NCBI RefSeq assembly: GCF_018918185.1
Contig: NZ_JAHLPZ010000004.1
Span: forward strand, 62,001 to 126,000
Reading direction: 5' to 3'
Length of the DNA stretch: 64,000 bases
From: Eubacterium sp. MSJ-21
Lineage (GTDB): Bacteria; Bacillota; Clostridia; Lachnospirales; Lachnospiraceae
The translations under genes were made by a program, and so were the position numbers. Below are positions 62,178 to 64,000 of this stretch, in pieces (the stretch's first letter is position 1; every line of letters begins with the position of its first letter). A model generated the notes under the pieces. That model made no database searches. It had not been told where the DNA came from and was given only the letters and a program-made list of their open reading frames with translations.

Positions 62178-62217
62178 CAGAAATTTTAATAATTTCGAAA
62201 CGCTTTTTCATTTTAAA

Positions 62218-63369
62218 TTATTCAGCATCTGTGGAAGACGCATTACTGTCTGTAGCAACCGGAGTCTCTACGGTTGCATCAGTGGCAGTTGCCTCTACAC
62301 CCTTACCATTCTCTAACAGGTAATCAACCACTTTCTGTGCCAATGCATAATAGACAAGATCTTCTGAACTGTAATTTTCCTCCAGTGTAGATGAATCATA
62401 ACCATAATAATCCATGACTGTCTTCTTGTAATCATCGACTTCTTCCTTTGTCACAGTAATTCCCGCATCCTTTGCCACTGCACAAACAGCAATCTTCTCT
62501 TTCATGTAATCCTCTGCCAATCCCTGTACATACTCGCGGAAATCATCCTCACTCCGGAAACCATATCTGGCAGTTACATAATCACCAAGAGAATATCCAT
62601 ACTGGGATGCAGCTTTCTCCTGCTGCGCGATGCTCTGATCGATCAGATCCTGCATTTCCTTCTGTGGGTACTCATTGTAAGTCGTCTTTTCTACAAGCAC
62701 CTGCATAACAGCACTCTCATTTGCACTCTTATCAGACTTTTCATACTGTTCCACCAGATCTTTTCTTACAGAATCCTCATATTCAAGAACTGTTGTTGCA
62801 TCTGTATAAGAAGCAACAAATGCATCATTATACTCTGGAAGCTGTGTATCTGTCATATAATTGATTGTAACCTTAAAATCTGCTTCCTTACCGTTCAGAT
62901 TTTCCTTCCCATAATTTTCCGGAAAAGTTGCTTTGATATTAAACGTCTCGCCAACCTTGTGTCCCATGATACCATCCTCAAAGCCCGGAATCATGCTTCC
63001 GCTGCCAAGTGTCAGATCGTAACCGGCACCGTTCGAATTGCCACCATCGAATTCCACGCCATCAATACTTCCAACAAAATCAATGTTTACATTATCGCCC
63101 TCTTTGACTGTTCCTTCTTTGACCTGTGTCTTAGTCGCATACTGCTGTAAAAGAGAATCAATCTTTGTCTTTACATCTGCATCTGTCACAGTTGATTTTG
63201 TCTCCTCATATTCCAGTCCCTTATACTCCGGCAGGTCACAATACGCTGCATATTTGTCAATCATGCTCTCCTGGTCAACGCCATCAACCTTCTTTCCACA
63301 TCCGGTCAGCATTGTCATACCAAGTGCAAGGCTCAGTACATACCCAAGTGTTCTAAACTGCTTCTTCAT
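62218..63369 (-). CDS. extracytoplasmic trigger-factor-like FKBP lipoprotein
   Basis: A 383-residue lipoprotein: signal peptide with lipobox MLTGC (Cys about 24), a short helical stretch, an FKBP-type PPIase domain (about 85-170: VKEGDNVNIDFVGSIDGVEFDGG..., GSGSMIPGFEDGIMGHKVGE) and a long helical C-terminal domain like the chaperone arms of trigger factor (about 175-345), with a Thr/Ala/Asp-rich tail. The ribosome-binding N-terminal domain of cytoplasmic trigger factor is replaced by the lipid anchor. It probably folds proteins outside the membrane, a role parallel to PrsA. GAAGGGATATGTATT precedes the ATG. Confidence 0.88.
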   Translation of the reverse strand: MKKQFRTLGYVLSLALGMTMLTGCGKKVDGVDQESMIDKYAAYCDLPEYKGLEYEETKSTVTDADVKTKIDSLLQQYATKTQVKEGTVKEGDNVNIDFVGSIDGVEFDGGNSNGAGYDLTLGSGSMIPGFEDGIMGHKVGETFNIKATFPENYGKENLNGKEADFKVTINYMTDTQLPEYNDAFVASYTDATTVLEYEDSVRKDLVEQYEKSDKSANESAVMQVLVEKTTYNEYPQKEMQDLIDQSIAQQEKAASQYGYSLGDYVTARYGFRSEDDFREYVQGLAEDYMKEKIAVCAVAKDAGITVTKEEVDDYKKTVMDYYGYDSSTLEENYSSEDLVYYALAQKVVDYLLENGKGVEATATDATVETPVATDSNASSTDAE

Positions 63370-63428
63370 AATACATATCCCTTCTAATTCTACCTAAATA
63401 TAGGATTCTAAAACTTAAATCCCTAGCA

Positions 63429-63457
63429 TTTATACCATATTTTAAGGAAAATGAAAA
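63429..63457 (-). promoter_or_regulatory. promoter of the trigger-factor-like lipoprotein gene
   Basis: TTTTCA (63457-63452), 17-bp spacer with TGG, TATAAA (63434-63429). The -35 box is weak. Confidence 0.55.
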
Positions 63458-63603
63458 GGTTATTTTGATATTTCACAAAGAAATCACAGGGCGCATACTA
63501 TTTTTCTATCCCGTATAAGGCACAAAAATGGCTTGAATACGCGGTTTTCCGGCATTTTAGGTGTCCAAAAAATCGCAACATCTAGTTTTTGTGTAATTTT
63601 TCG

Positions 63604-63619
63604 ATACTATATTTAGTGT
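63604..63619 (+). promoter_or_regulatory. NrdR box
   Basis: atactatatttagtgt matches the NrdR consensus acactatatatagtgt at 14 of 16 positions. A weaker second half-match (63573-63588) lies 31 bp upstream, the usual three-turn spacing of NrdR box pairs. Confidence 0.75.
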
Positions 63620-63626
63620 TTTTATG

Positions 63627-63655
63627 TTTACAAAGCACAAGAGGGATGGTATAAT
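63627..63655 (+). promoter_or_regulatory. promoter of the ribonucleotide reductase gene
   Basis: TTTACA, 17-bp spacer, TATAAT, directly after the NrdR box, so bound NrdR would block polymerase. The leader is about 66 nt. Confidence 0.8.
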
Positions 63656-63727
63656 GTGAAACCGTATTCACGTTTTTATTTGGATACCAAAGAAATACAC
63701 TGCACATGTAGTTTTAGGAGAGGGTTT

Positions 63728-64000
63728 ATGAAAGTTATCAAACGAGATGGTCATACAGTGACCTATGACCGAAGCAAGATCATCACTGCCATCAAAAAGG
63801 CAAATGCTGAGGTTGAACCATGCGAAAAAGTAACCGATGAAAAAATTGAGGAGATTGTCGAAAGTATCGAGAGTAAGAACCGCCCACGTATGCTCGTGGA
63901 AGATATCCAGGATATTATCGAGCAGAAATTGATGGCCGACGGCAAGTTTGTTCTTGCGAAAACTTACATTATTTACCGTTATTCCCGTGAGCTTGTCCGT
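63728..64000 (+). CDS. nrdD: ribonucleotide reductase large subunit, ATP-cone start (partial, probably NrdD)
   Basis: Only the first 91 codons are in the window. They encode a complete ATP-cone: MKVIKRDGHTVTYDRSKIITAIKKAN, ...VEDIQDIIEQKLM, ...KTYIIYRYSRELVR, the allosteric dATP/ATP domain at the N-terminus of ribonucleotide reductases. In a gut anaerobe the class III (NrdD) enzyme is most likely, but class I or II large subunits begin alike. The NrdR repressor itself has a zinc finger before its cone, which is absent here. GGAGAGGGTTT precedes the ATG, and the NrdR box upstream supports the assignment. Confidence 0.75.
   Translation, partial: MKVIKRDGHTVTYDRSKIITAIKKANAEVEPCEKVTDEKIEEIVESIESKNRPRMLVEDIQDIIEQKLMADGKFVLAKTYIIYRYSRELVR

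Overview
The window looks like chromosomal DNA of a human-gut Lachnospiraceae (Clostridia), possibly close to Coprococcus, Roseburia or Eubacterium. The signs are a moderate GC content, strong AGGAGG-type ribosome sites, a T-box ahead of pheST, a split IMP-synthesis pair (PurO plus a stand-alone AICAR transformylase), a DUF4250 gene, glycogen and maltodextrin genes, and a tet(40)/tet(O) resistance block typical of gut Firmicutes. The genus is an inference; no rRNA is present. Most genes are on the minus strand.

Layout. 1-3.1 kb: an esterase, a DIP1984-family protein and a PARG-like macrodomain protein. 3.2-6.5 kb: the tail of a maltodextrin operon (permease, LacI-type regulator, malQ) whose permease gene is decapitated. 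6.5-10.5 kb: acquired DNA with tet(40), tet(O) under a Tn916-like attenuator leader, and tnpV. 10.5-12.7 kb: remnants of another mobile element (half a macrodomain gene, yccF, truncated parB, parA, a small DUF3970-like gene). 12.8-17.1 kb: greA-lysS and purO-purH operons. 17.1-21.2 kb: a 220-bp palindromic element, a YdcF-like gene, a branching enzyme with a histone-H1-like tail, and a DUF1461 membrane protein. 21.4-25.3 kb: a 1299-residue cyclic-di-GMP protein. 25.3-33.4 kb: rpsT, yqeG, uvrC, a 697-residue orphan, a membrane-anchored MutS-like ATPase and small envelope proteins. 33.4-38.3 kb: aroA, a secreted nuclease, a non-coding stretch with tandem repeats and a 272-bp palindrome, and an M18 aminopeptidase. 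38.5-46.4 kb: a membrane GDPD, queA, pheST with T-box, and an unknown membrane protein. 46.5-47.9 kb: a three-gene plus-strand cluster of a Cys/Gly-rich, a Cys/Pro-rich and a small helical protein behind a sigma-K-like promoter. 47.9-52.9 kb: leuS with DUF4250 and a degenerate CobL-like methyltransferase, then an AI-2E-family permease. 53-60 kb: a DUF4143 ATPase, a GGDEF/EAL protein, a GH25 lysozyme and a Nat-type ABC exporter fused to a CPBP protease. 60.1-64 kb: a dead alpha/beta-hydrolase fused to an LCM-type methyltransferase, tRNA-Leu(CAG) beside an inverted copy of its own 3' end, an extracytoplasmic trigger-factor lipoprotein, and the start of a ribonucleotide reductase gene under a NrdR box.

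The most notable points are the resistance block that cut into the sugar permease gene, the Cys/Gly-rich cluster (perhaps spore-coat-like), the pseudo-hydrolase/methyltransferase fusion, two long palindromic elements, and the tRNA-Leu inverted partial copy. No CRISPR array, complete insertion sequence, integrase or prophage was seen. Product names rest on motifs recognised by eye and remembered family features; no search was run.
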